DNA of 64,000 bases from Halorubrum alkaliphilum (GTDB lineage: Archaea; Halobacteriota; Halobacteria; Halobacteriales; Haloferacaceae): the NCBI RefSeq assembly GCF_017873815.1, contig NZ_JAGGKQ010000002.1:1-64000 (forward strand), given 5' to 3'. Positions 1 to 6,554 of this stretch are shown one piece after another (the stretch's first letter is position 1; the number at the start of each line of letters is the position of its first letter). The position numbers and the translations under genes are program-made. The notes under the pieces were generated by a model that was given only the letters and a program-made list of their open reading frames with translations, was not told the DNA's origin and searched no databases.

Positions 1-184
1 CTCCGCGCCGGCTGCCAGAGAATCTTCGATTCTCGCTGGAGTCAGGGGCGGTCGCCGAGCGGTTCCGGCGACCGCCCCTGACGAGGCTGGGGAGGCCTGA
101 GGCGCGGTGGCGGTTGCGGGGCCGGGTGGGACTCAAAGGGGCAGTCGCCGGACTACGTCCGGCTGGGGCTTTGGAGGTCTTCAA
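1..184 (-). ncRNA. Candidate structured ncRNA element, copy 1 (minus strand)
   Basis: Read on the minus strand, a TATAAG box (5' T at 210) lies 33 bp before the conserved block CCTCCAAAGCCCCAGCCG (from 177). A short hairpin follows, with CCGGAC and GTCCGG arms around GTA. It closes on CGACTGCCCCTTTG (CTTTG at 138-134), so CAAAG pairs with CTTTG and CAG with CTG, around a symmetric CCC/CCC internal loop. A conserved block then ends CCTCCCCAGCCTCGTC (to 80). Two more hairpins follow: a long AGGGGCGGTCGCC stem and GAGAATC/GATTCTC. The same architecture recurs near 28958 and 40897. No ORF fits it. The element may continue beyond the window edge. I know of no named family; the RNA assignment is inference. 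Confidence 0.55.
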
Positions 185-204
185 CGTCGATTCGCAGTCA
201 ACCG

Positions 205-262
205 CTTATAAGCGAGTGGCTGGAGCGTTTGAGTAGTTCATCACATCTTCAATCACGTATAA
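205..262 (-). promoter_or_regulatory. Promoter of the copy 1 element
   Basis: The minus strand carries CTTATAAGCGGTTGACT, preceded by AGCCAC and GAACTACTCAAA. The same string of blocks precedes copy 2 near 28910-28945, so the promoter region as well as the element is conserved. The expected transcript start, about 26 bp downstream of the box, is near position 184. Confidence 0.5.
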
Positions 263-407
263 ACCGCCCCCAGCAACACCGCTCTCCCACTTATATATAT
301 CACCTCTCAGTATACTCGATCTACTCCCGAAACCAATCAACACGCACGTGTGATCGAGTGGTATGGCATCTGGTGCTTTTTATAAGTAGCACCGTTACGT
401 ACCGCAT
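263..407. other. Intergenic stretch before the CARF-like regulator
   Basis: This AT-richer spacer sits between the minus-strand element and the plus-strand gene at 408. It holds a second TATA-like box for the minus strand near 278-285 and the TATAAG box at 381 for the plus-strand gene. I see no gene here; the short open frame at 229-453 is not credible. Confidence 0.5.
376..388 (+). promoter_or_regulatory. TATA box of the 408 gene
   Basis: TTTTTATAAGTAG is centred about 27 bp before the ATG at 408. This is the usual distance for a haloarchaeal leaderless transcript and supports the chosen start. Confidence 0.6.
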
Positions 408-1337
408 ATGCAGACGCACATCGTTCCGGTCGGGTTCGATTACGACCGGATGATCGCCCCGCTCATCCGGGACCAGTTCGACGTCGACCGGGTGATCCTA
501 CTGGAGGGAACGGTCGGTAGCGAGGCGAACGTCGAGTACTCCCGCAACATCGCCCGGAAGCTCGAACAGGACTTTCAAAACCTGCTTGGCGCGGAGACGG
601 TCCGCGAGCGGCTCCCGGACGTGTACGACTACGACGCCGCCTTCGAGCGCGCGTTCGACCTCATCAACGAGGAGCTCGACCGGGAGGGTCCCGACGGCGA
701 GACGCGGGAGGTGTGGGTGAACGTCTGTTCGATGCCCCGGCCCGTCTCCTTCGCGTTCGCGACCGCCGCCCACTCGATCATGGTCGAGCGACAGGCGGAC
801 CGCGACCGGATACACACCTACTACACCGCCCCGGAAAAGTATCTGGAGACCGAACTCGCCGAGGAGCTCCGCGCGAACCGCGACCTCCTACGTGACCTCC
901 AGGAGGGTGACGACGTGGACGACGACCGTATCAGGGACCAGTTGGCCACGACCAGCGACCTGCTCTCGGAGTTCGACGAGCGAGGGACGACCATCGGCGC
1001 AAAACGGATCGGCGACAGCCACGTCATCGAGCTGCCGGTGGCCTCGTTCCAGAACGTCAAGCCGTTCGAGGAGCTCGTTCTGTTCACGCTCGGCGAACAC
1101 GGGGAGTTCGAGTCCGTCTCGGAGCTCGCGGAGACGCTCGCGGCGGACCTCAACGAGGAGTACACCGACTCGTTCCGCTCGAAGGTCATTTATAATGTCG
1201 ACCGGCTCGGCCCCGGCGGCAAGGGATACATCGAGCAGGAGGCACACGGGAAGTCCTACCGAACCTCCCTCTCGCGGATCGGTGAGCTCTGGGTGCGCGC
1301 ACACGCCGACGATGACCACGACCTGACCGCCGAGTGA
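408..1337 (+). CDS. HFX_2341/DUF6293-type transcriptional regulator (CARF-like)
   Basis: 309 aa. The N-terminal ~165 residues open with MQTHIVPVGFDYDRM and contain VWVNVCSMPRPVSFAF near residue 105. This matches the CARF layout of Csa3-like regulators, in which a β-strand/GFD motif is followed by a ligand-loop motif. The C-terminal part (about 200-309) looks like a winged-helix DNA-binding domain of the haloarchaeal HFX_2341 (DUF6293) family. The ligand is unknown; CARF relatives bind nucleotides or cyclic oligoadenylates, but the usual GTK-type loop is not seen here. No cas gene is nearby. The ATG follows a TATA box by 27 bp. Family assignment is from recall of its features. Confidence 0.7.
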   Translation: MQTHIVPVGFDYDRMIAPLIRDQFDVDRVILLEGTVGSEANVEYSRNIARKLEQDFQNLLGAETVRERLPDVYDYDAAFERAFDLINEELDREGPDGETREVWVNVCSMPRPVSFAFATAAHSIMVERQADRDRIHTYYTAPEKYLETELAEELRANRDLLRDLQEGDDVDDDRIRDQLATTSDLLSEFDERGTTIGAKRIGDSHVIELPVASFQNVKPFEELVLFTLGEHGEFESVSELAETLAADLNEEYTDSFRSKVIYNVDRLGPGGKGYIEQEAHGKSYRTSLSRIGELWVRAHADDDHDLTAE

Positions 1338-1393
1338 GCGGAGCGGTGCCGTGACCGTCCCGTTTATACTCGTGGGTCGGCGACGATGAGGGG

Positions 1394-2791
1394 ATGACGA
1401 CGGAGCCCGATATCGACCCCGACGACTTCGGTTTCGCCCCCCCGGAGACCGGACAGTCGTTCGAGAACGCCCTCGCGAAGGCACGGGACGGGCTCCGGTT
1501 GACCGTCGACGACGCGACCGAGTTGCTCGCGACCGGCACCGACACCGCGGGGATCGACCCGGTCCGCAAGGAGGCGGTGCTCGAACTCGCGGACCGCCGC
1601 CGGCAGGAGACAGTTGGCGACGAGGTCACGTTTGTCGCCAACCTCAACAACAACGTCACCACCGCCTGTAACACGGGCTGTCTGTTCTGCAACTTCAAAG
1701 ACTCCGCACACGCGTTCGAGGCCGACAGCGATGTCGACCACGCGGGGTTCACCAAGACGCCCGCGGAGTCCCGCACGGTCGTCGAGAACGCCCTCGACAT
1801 GGGCGTCTACGAGGTGTGTTCGGTTTCCGGGCTCCACCCCGCGCTCGCGTTGAACGAGGAGCACCACGAGATCCTCGCCGCCCACGACGACCCGGCGAGC
1901 GAGGTGAACTACAAGCCGCCGGACGTGTACGCGACCGATCCCGGTACCTACGTCGAGCAGTTGGCAGCGATGTCCGTCGGCGGGATCCATCTCCACTCCA
2001 TGACGCCCGAGGAGGCGTATCACGCCGCCCGTGGCACCGACTGGGACTACGAGACGATCTATCGCGAGCTTGCCGACGCCGGTCTCGACTCCGCGCCCGG
2101 TACCGCCGCGGAGATCCTCGTCGACGAGGTGCGCGACGTGATCTGTCCCGGGAAGATCCGCACCGACGATTGGGTCGCGGCGATGGAGGGAGCGATGAAC
2201 GCCGGACTCGACGTCACCTCGACGATGATGTACGGCCACGTCGAGACGGTCGAACACCGCGCGAAACACCTGAAAGCCATCCGCGATCTCCAAGACCGGA
2301 CCGGCGGGATCACGGAGTTCGTCCCTCTCTCCTTTATTCATCAGAACACCCCGCTGTTCCGTCAGGGCGTCGTCGACTCCGGCCCCTCCCGCGACGAGGA
2401 CGAGCTCGTCGTCGCGGTCGCCCGGCTCTTCTTGGACAACGTCGATCACGTCCAGGCGTCGTGGGTCAAGTCCGGCGACGCCCACGGGCTCAAGCTGCTG
2501 AACTGCGGTGCCGACGACTTCATGGGAACGATCCTCTCGGAGGAGATCACCAAACGCGCCGGCGGCGAGTACGGCGAGTACCGCTCGTTCGACGACTACG
2601 TCGAGATGATCACGGCGATCGGCCGGGTTCCGGTTGAGCGCTCGACCGACTACCGGACCCGTCGCCGGATCGACCCCGACGACGGTCCGCACGGACCGCA
2701 GCTCGGCCCGCGCGCGGACGGGACCCCGATGCTCCCCGGCCGAAGCGGAGCCGGCACCGCCGACGGCGACTCGGTCGGTGCGGACGATTAA
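1394..2791 (+). CDS. cofH: FO synthase subunit 2 CofH
   Basis: 465 aa radical SAM enzyme. With CofG it makes the deazaflavin FO, precursor of coenzyme F420, from tyrosine and a ribityl-diaminouracil. The CX3CX2C cluster motif is CNTGCLFC at residues 92-99. The C-terminal stretch around LLNCGADDFMGTILSEEI and the full length fit CofH better than the shorter CofG, which is not in the window. TTTATA at 1363-1368 lies about 30 bp before the ATG. It stands alone, in the same orientation as the gene before it, with 56 bp between them. Confidence 0.88.
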   Translation: MTTEPDIDPDDFGFAPPETGQSFENALAKARDGLRLTVDDATELLATGTDTAGIDPVRKEAVLELADRRRQETVGDEVTFVANLNNNVTTACNTGCLFCNFKDSAHAFEADSDVDHAGFTKTPAESRTVVENALDMGVYEVCSVSGLHPALALNEEHHEILAAHDDPASEVNYKPPDVYATDPGTYVEQLAAMSVGGIHLHSMTPEEAYHAARGTDWDYETIYRELADAGLDSAPGTAAEILVDEVRDVICPGKIRTDDWVAAMEGAMNAGLDVTSTMMYGHVETVEHRAKHLKAIRDLQDRTGGITEFVPLSFIHQNTPLFRQGVVDSGPSRDEDELVVAVARLFLDNVDHVQASWVKSGDAHGLKLLNCGADDFMGTILSEEITKRAGGEYGEYRSFDDYVEMITAIGRVPVERSTDYRTRRRIDPDDGPHGPQLGPRADGTPMLPGRSGAGTADGDSVGADD

Positions 2792-2830
2792 CTGACCCCG
2801 GTCGCTCCCGTTCTCGTCTCAGCATCGATG

Positions 2831-2884
2831 CCGTTCTTGCTCCCGACTCCGTTCTCGCTCCCGACTCCGTTCTTGCTCCCGATC
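2831..2884. repeat. Three 18-bp tandem repeats after cofH
   Basis: Three imperfect 18-bp units of the form CCGTTCTYGCTCCCGACT lie at 2831-2848, 2849-2866 and 2867-2884. A partial fourth follows. They occupy the spacer between cofH and the convergent CadD-like gene. Confidence 0.7.
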
Positions 2885-2915
2885 TCGTTCTCGATGTCGT
2901 GATGCCGTCACGTGT

Positions 2916-3494
2916 TCACGTCACGGCGAACCCGGTCACGACCACGTATCCGCCGACGAGCACGAGGACGGACGGCACGAGCCATCGATCGACTCGGTCC
3001 GGGATCCCGTCGACAGCGACGCGGGAGACGAGCAGGCGTGCGGCGAGAAACACGAGACCGGCACCGACCAGATACAGCCCGACGACCACCGTCAACTCCG
3101 TCGTTGAGAGGTCAGCGAAGAACGGCACGTACACGGCGATGTTTTCGCCGCTGAGACCGATTCCCGTGATCGCAACGACACCGATACGCCCGGCCGAGTT
3201 CGGAACGACCCGGGACGACTCAACGCTGGCCTCGGGCGGACGGCGAACGAGGCCCCATAAACCAACACAGAGCGGCACGATACCGAGGAGAAACGTCCAC
3301 TCGCAGAGGAGTTCGCTGGCCAAGATCGCCCCGAGAACTGCCGCCGAGAGGCCGATAGCGAACCCCAGATAATGGCCGACGAGCACCTCCCGAGCCCGGT
3401 AGTCGTTGTCGGCACAGAACGCGCTGATAACGACCACCGTATCGAGGTGAGTCACGACGAACAGCGCGACGCCGAGCGTCAGAACGGTCTCCAC
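2916..3494 (-). CDS. Cadmium resistance transporter, CadD family
   Basis: 192 aa membrane protein with about six hydrophobic segments. The N-terminus carries THLDTVVV in the first helix, the hallmark of CadD/LysE-like transporters. A charged cytoplasmic loop (about 85-100) splits two halves of three helices each, and the second half contains GENIAVYVPFF. In bacteria CadD confers cadmium resistance by export; the substrate here is inferred. It converges on cofH. ATG start; full family length. Confidence 0.72.
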   Translation of the reverse strand: METVLTLGVALFVVTHLDTVVVISAFCADNDYRAREVLVGHYLGFAIGLSAAVLGAILASELLCEWTFLLGIVPLCVGLWGLVRRPPEASVESSRVVPNSAGRIGVVAITGIGLSGENIAVYVPFFADLSTTELTVVVGLYLVGAGLVFLAARLLVSRVAVDGIPDRVDRWLVPSVLVLVGGYVVVTGFAVT

Positions 3495-3670
3495 GGAACA
3501 CTACGACGCTCTCGACGGACTCGTTTATTAGTTTCTGTAGACCTTGTTGAAACCCTTCGACTCTGTCAGAGAGCGAGTGGTCGATACAGAGCGCGAATCG
3601 GTCACTACAGGGGTAACGCGGATACCGGCCATGGAAGCACTTATTCTTTTAGTGATGCTTAGGTGAGACG

Positions 3671-3970
3671 ATGGCCGATGGCTTCCGAGATCTACTTAAT
3701 TCGCTCCACGAACGCGGATATAGTACGATTACTCGGGACGAGGGTTACGATACGGAGGCTAGTGGAGTAGTTCCACTTAATCAAGAAGACTGCCGTGAGA
3801 AACCCTCTGGTTGGCGTCGATTTCTTCCTCAGATATACGATGCTGGGGACATCGACCTTGTGCCGAGTGATATTCGGTACATCGTTGACGCTCATGGATT
3901 CCGAGTTGAACCAGTTGGCCGCGACGCAGATTCATTGACAATACTGATACAGCCAGATCTCGCTCAGTAA
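3671..3970 (+). CDS. Hypothetical protein
   Basis: 99 aa, no family recognised. It starts MADGFRDLLNSLHERGY, has a basic/aromatic patch GWRRFLPQIYDAG near residues 47-59, and has no membrane segment or Cys motif. Base and codon use are clearly AT-richer than neighbouring genes, which suggests recent acquisition. CTTATTCTTTTAG at 3643-3655, about 25 bp before the ATG, can serve as a TATA element, so expression is plausible. The flanks (3495-3670 and 3971-4252) are also AT-richer. Confidence 0.5.
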   Translation: MADGFRDLLNSLHERGYSTITRDEGYDTEASGVVPLNQEDCREKPSGWRRFLPQIYDAGDIDLVPSDIRYIVDAHGFRVEPVGRDADSLTILIQPDLAQ

Positions 3971-4252
3971 GCAGGCTGGTTCTCACGGCTGATTCAGCGC
4001 AGACTGGGTGGAATGAACAGAGTCAGTCTGCTGGACCGATCTTCTCTATCCAGCACGACCACAAAATAGTACTTTTAAATAGTTACGCAGAGCCGTTCCG
4101 CGGAGTATCCCGCCCGTCCAGCGTCGGCGACTCGGGTTTCGAATCCGACGCCATACAGAACGTCCCCCCGACGATCTCGGCCCCCCACCTGCTCCCAACG
4201 AGCAGGAATCGCCGGAAAACGTTTTATATTGACACGCCATACCATATATGAG
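3971..4252. other. AT-richer spacer, no gene seen
   Basis: This spacer contains AGTACTTTTAAATAG near 4070, a GCGTCGG/CCGACGC inverted repeat at about 4121-4152, and TTTATATT at 4223-4230, which is the likely promoter of the next gene. I see no coding region. Confidence 0.45.
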
Positions 4253-4531
4253 ATGCCCGCGTCCGACGCCGTTTCCGCTTCCACCGATGCCGACTTGGGG
4301 ACGCTTACCCGTTCCGACGAGCGGATGCTCTCCTACCTCGCCGACGTGGGAACCGACTATCCGGCGTTCATTGCCGGTAACACGGGCCTGTACGCCGACC
4401 ACGTGGACGAGCGATTAGAGCAATTGGCGTCCGCGGGACTCGTCGAACGGGTGACGGGGGAGTCGGTGTACCGGATCACCGACGCGGGTCGTGACGTCCT
4501 CCGAACCGACTGTGCGGTCTGGTCCGACTGA
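4253..4531 (+). CDS. Small winged-helix regulator (DUF2250-like)
   Basis: 92 aa from the ATG at 4253. The TTG at 4229 lies inside the TATA box TTTATATT (4223-4230), so it is not the start. Residues ~20-85 form one winged-helix: LTRSDERMLSYLADVGTDY, a recognition-helix region around YADHVDERLEQLASAGLVE, and the wing VYRITDAGRDVL. Small proteins of this kind act as DNA-binding regulators in haloarchaea. The target is unknown. It converges with hmgA 62 bp further on. Confidence 0.6.
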   Translation: MPASDAVSASTDADLGTLTRSDERMLSYLADVGTDYPAFIAGNTGLYADHVDERLEQLASAGLVERVTGESVYRITDAGRDVLRTDCAVWSD

Positions 4532-4593
4532 ACGGGTCGACTCGTCCGGAGCTCCGCGAACGGTTCGGCTCTCGTTCCCTACCCGGGTGACGA

Positions 4594-5814
4594 TTACCTG
4601 CCCAGCTCCTCGTGTGCCGACGCGAGGTTTCGGGAGCCGAGCGCGGCGAGCAGCGAGAGCTCGCCCGCGAGCGCGCCGACCGCGATGGCCTCTGCGAGGG
4701 CGTCAGCGTTGCTGCCCGCGGGGTCGCCGCCGCCGCGAACGCCGAGCACGTCGAGTGCGGCGGCCTGCGTCGGGAGCTTCGTTCCGCCGCCGACGGTGCC
4801 GACCTCGAGACTGGCGAGGGAGACGGAGACGTACAGATCGCCGTCGGGAGTGACCTCCGCGGTCGTGATCGCGTTCGCCCCCTCGACCACCTGTGCCTCG
4901 TCCTGCCCGGTCGCGAGGAACATCGCGGCGACCGTGTTGGCGACGTGGGCGTTGAACCCGAGCGACCCTGCCTTCGCGGAGCCGACGTGGTTCTTCCGGG
5001 TGTTGATCTCCGCGATGGCCTCGGGCGTCGTGTGGAGTCGGTCCTCGACGACCTCCCGGGGGATCTCCACGTCCGCGGCGACCGAGCGACCGCGCCCTTC
5101 CACCGCGTTGACGGCGGCGGGTTTCTTGTCCGAACAGAGGTTTCCCGAGAGCGCGACGAGCGACGCGTCGGTTTCCGCCTCGACGACGTCACAGGCCTCG
5201 CGGGTGGCGATGGTGACCATGTTCATCCCCATCGCGTCCTTCGTGTCGTATCGGAACCGCAGGTAGACGTTGTTGCCGACGGCGTAGGGCGTGACCGCGA
5301 GCAGTTCGCCGTGGCTCGTCGTCGACTCGGCGGCCTCCCGGAGCGTCGGGACGTTGTCCCGGACCCACGAGGCGAGCGCCTCGGCCTCGGCGACGTCGTC
5401 GACCCGGAAGACGGGCGCGCGCGTCATCCCGCTCTTGGTGACGCGGGCGGTCGACCCTCCCGCGGCATCGATGACCGAACAGCCGCGGTTGACGGACGCG
5501 ACGAGCGCACCCTCGGTGGTCGCCATCGGGAGGTACCTGTCGCCGGCGAACGCGCCGCCGTCGACGCTCACGGGCCCCGCAACCCCGATCGGTATCTGGA
5601 CGGCCCCGATCATGTTGTCGATGTTCGGGTCGGCGTCGGCGGCGTCGAACGCGTACTCACCGAACGCGTCCACGTCGCTTCCCGATTGCTCGGCGACCGC
5701 ACGACGGCGGACGGTCGCCGCCGTCTCGGCGTCGACGTGTGCGTCGAGCTCGTGGAGCCGTACGTCCCCGTCTCGAACGCGGTCGACGAGGTCGGCAACG
5801 GTTGGATCGCTCAT
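4594..5814 (-). CDS. hmgA: HMG-CoA reductase (NADPH, class I)
   Basis: 406 aa. Reduces HMG-CoA to mevalonate, the committed step of archaeal isoprenoid lipid synthesis and the target of statins. Visible class I features: PIGVAGPV near residue 75-82, TTEGALVASVNRGCSVI with the catalytic Glu at 101, SDKKPAAVN with the catalytic Lys, DAMGMNMV, GTVGGGTKLPTQ, and a C-terminal ASAHEELGR with the conserved His near 401. Length matches archaeal enzymes. The gene stands alone; a GNAT gene lies 89 bp upstream in the same direction. Confidence 0.95.
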   Translation of the reverse strand: MSDPTVADLVDRVRDGDVRLHELDAHVDAETAATVRRRAVAEQSGSDVDAFGEYAFDAADADPNIDNMIGAVQIPIGVAGPVSVDGGAFAGDRYLPMATTEGALVASVNRGCSVIDAAGGSTARVTKSGMTRAPVFRVDDVAEAEALASWVRDNVPTLREAAESTTSHGELLAVTPYAVGNNVYLRFRYDTKDAMGMNMVTIATREACDVVEAETDASLVALSGNLCSDKKPAAVNAVEGRGRSVAADVEIPREVVEDRLHTTPEAIAEINTRKNHVGSAKAGSLGFNAHVANTVAAMFLATGQDEAQVVEGANAITTAEVTPDGDLYVSVSLASLEVGTVGGGTKLPTQAAALDVLGVRGGGDPAGSNADALAEAIAVGALAGELSLLAALGSRNLASAHEELGR

Positions 5815-5903
5815 GTTCGCGTCTCCTCACGGCTGGTGCTAATGACTGTCGGTTCCACGGCTTTCGAGGGGATCGAACGCGCGGATCCGCGGGGTCGCGG
5901 GGC

Positions 5904-6377
5904 CTATCGGCCGACGAAATCGGAGAGGCGCTTCCGGAGGCTCTCGCGTCCCAGAGTGAGGTAATAGGCGTCGCCGCCGTCCTCGTAGTAGTCGTCGATC
6001 CGGCGTTCGATCTCGAAGCCGAGGTGTTCATAGAAGCCGAGCGCCTGCTCGTTGGTCGTCCGGGCGTGACAGGAGACGGATCGGTGGTCCTCGGCGACGT
6101 CGGCGATCAGTCGTTCCGCGTGGCCGCGTCCGCGGTGGTCGGGATCGACCGCGAGAAAGAGGACGTACCCGTCGCGACGGACGGAGGCGAACGCGACGAG
6201 GGTCTCGTCCTCGACGAGGAGATGCGTCGTGGAGCGTCGGTAGGCGTCGACGAAGAACCCGCGTCGCTGACGGAGAACGCCCTCCGCGGAGCGGATCCGC
6301 TCTTTAAGCTCCCACGCCGCACCGACGTGGTCGGATTCGCCCGGCGGATCCGTCCACTTCTCTACGTTGACGCTCAC
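5904..6377 (-). CDS. GNAT family N-acetyltransferase
   Basis: 157 aa from the GTG at 6377. An in-frame ATG at 6398 sits only ~12 bp after a TTATAC box, too close for an archaeal promoter, so the GTG seven codons later is preferred. The acetyl-CoA motif A is visible as LFLAVDPDHRGRGHAERLI, followed by ARTTNEQALGFYEHLGFE, typical of RimI-like enzymes. Substrate unknown. It lies downstream of the sensor kinase in the same orientation, with the 39-bp repeats between them. Confidence 0.75.
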   Translation of the reverse strand: MSVNVEKWTDPPGESDHVGAAWELKERIRSAEGVLRQRRGFFVDAYRRSTTHLLVEDETLVAFASVRRDGYVLFLAVDPDHRGRGHAERLIADVAEDHRSVSCHARTTNEQALGFYEHLGFEIERRIDDYYEDGGDAYYLTLGRESLRKRLSDFVGR

Positions 6378-6433
6378 TACACGGCAGTAACACGCCATGA
6401 CAGTATAACTCCACCGCCACCGGGAACGCTCAC

Positions 6434-6550
6434 GGAGGACCGAGGGCGCTCACGGAGGCCGAGGACGCCCACGGAGGACCGAGGGCGCTCACGGAGGCCG
6501 AGGACGCCCACGGAGGACCGAGGGCGCTCACGGAGGCCGAGGACGCTCAC
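6434..6550. repeat. Three 39-bp tandem repeats
   Basis: The 39-bp unit starts GGAGGACCGAGGGCGCTCAC and ends GGAGGCCGAGGACGCCCAC. It occurs at 6434, 6473 and 6512. Each unit is itself two related half-units of about 20 and 19 bp. The array sits immediately after the stop codon of the sensor kinase. It has no spacers, so it is not a CRISPR array. Confidence 0.85.
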
Positions 6551-6554
6551 GGGC

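Noticed and set aside
229-453. Small open frame at the left end on the plus strand
   Set aside because: It covers an AT-rich promoter region, contains the TATA box of the gene at 408 and overlaps its start. The composition is Ser/Thr/Arg-rich without halophilic acidity.
1364-2692. 442-codon open frame antisense to cofH
   Set aside because: Long antisense frames are expected in GC-rich genes with strong third-position bias. The product is Val/Arg-rich with no domain, and cofH itself is clearly recognised.
3536-3565. Possible transposon remnant (TGTAGACCTTGTTGAAACCC)
   Set aside because: The string looked familiar from haloarchaeal insertion-sequence flanks, but no transposase fragment or terminal inverted repeat accompanies it, so no mobile element is called.
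4118-4152. tRNA-like T-arm (TTTCGAATCC within a GCGTCGG/CCGACGC repeat)
   Set aside because: The 53-61 base pair and the rest of a tRNA (D-arm, anticodon arm) are missing on both strands. I regard it as a simple inverted repeat.
6434-6550. Possible CRISPR array
   Set aside because: The repeats are contiguous with no unique spacers, and no cas genes are present.
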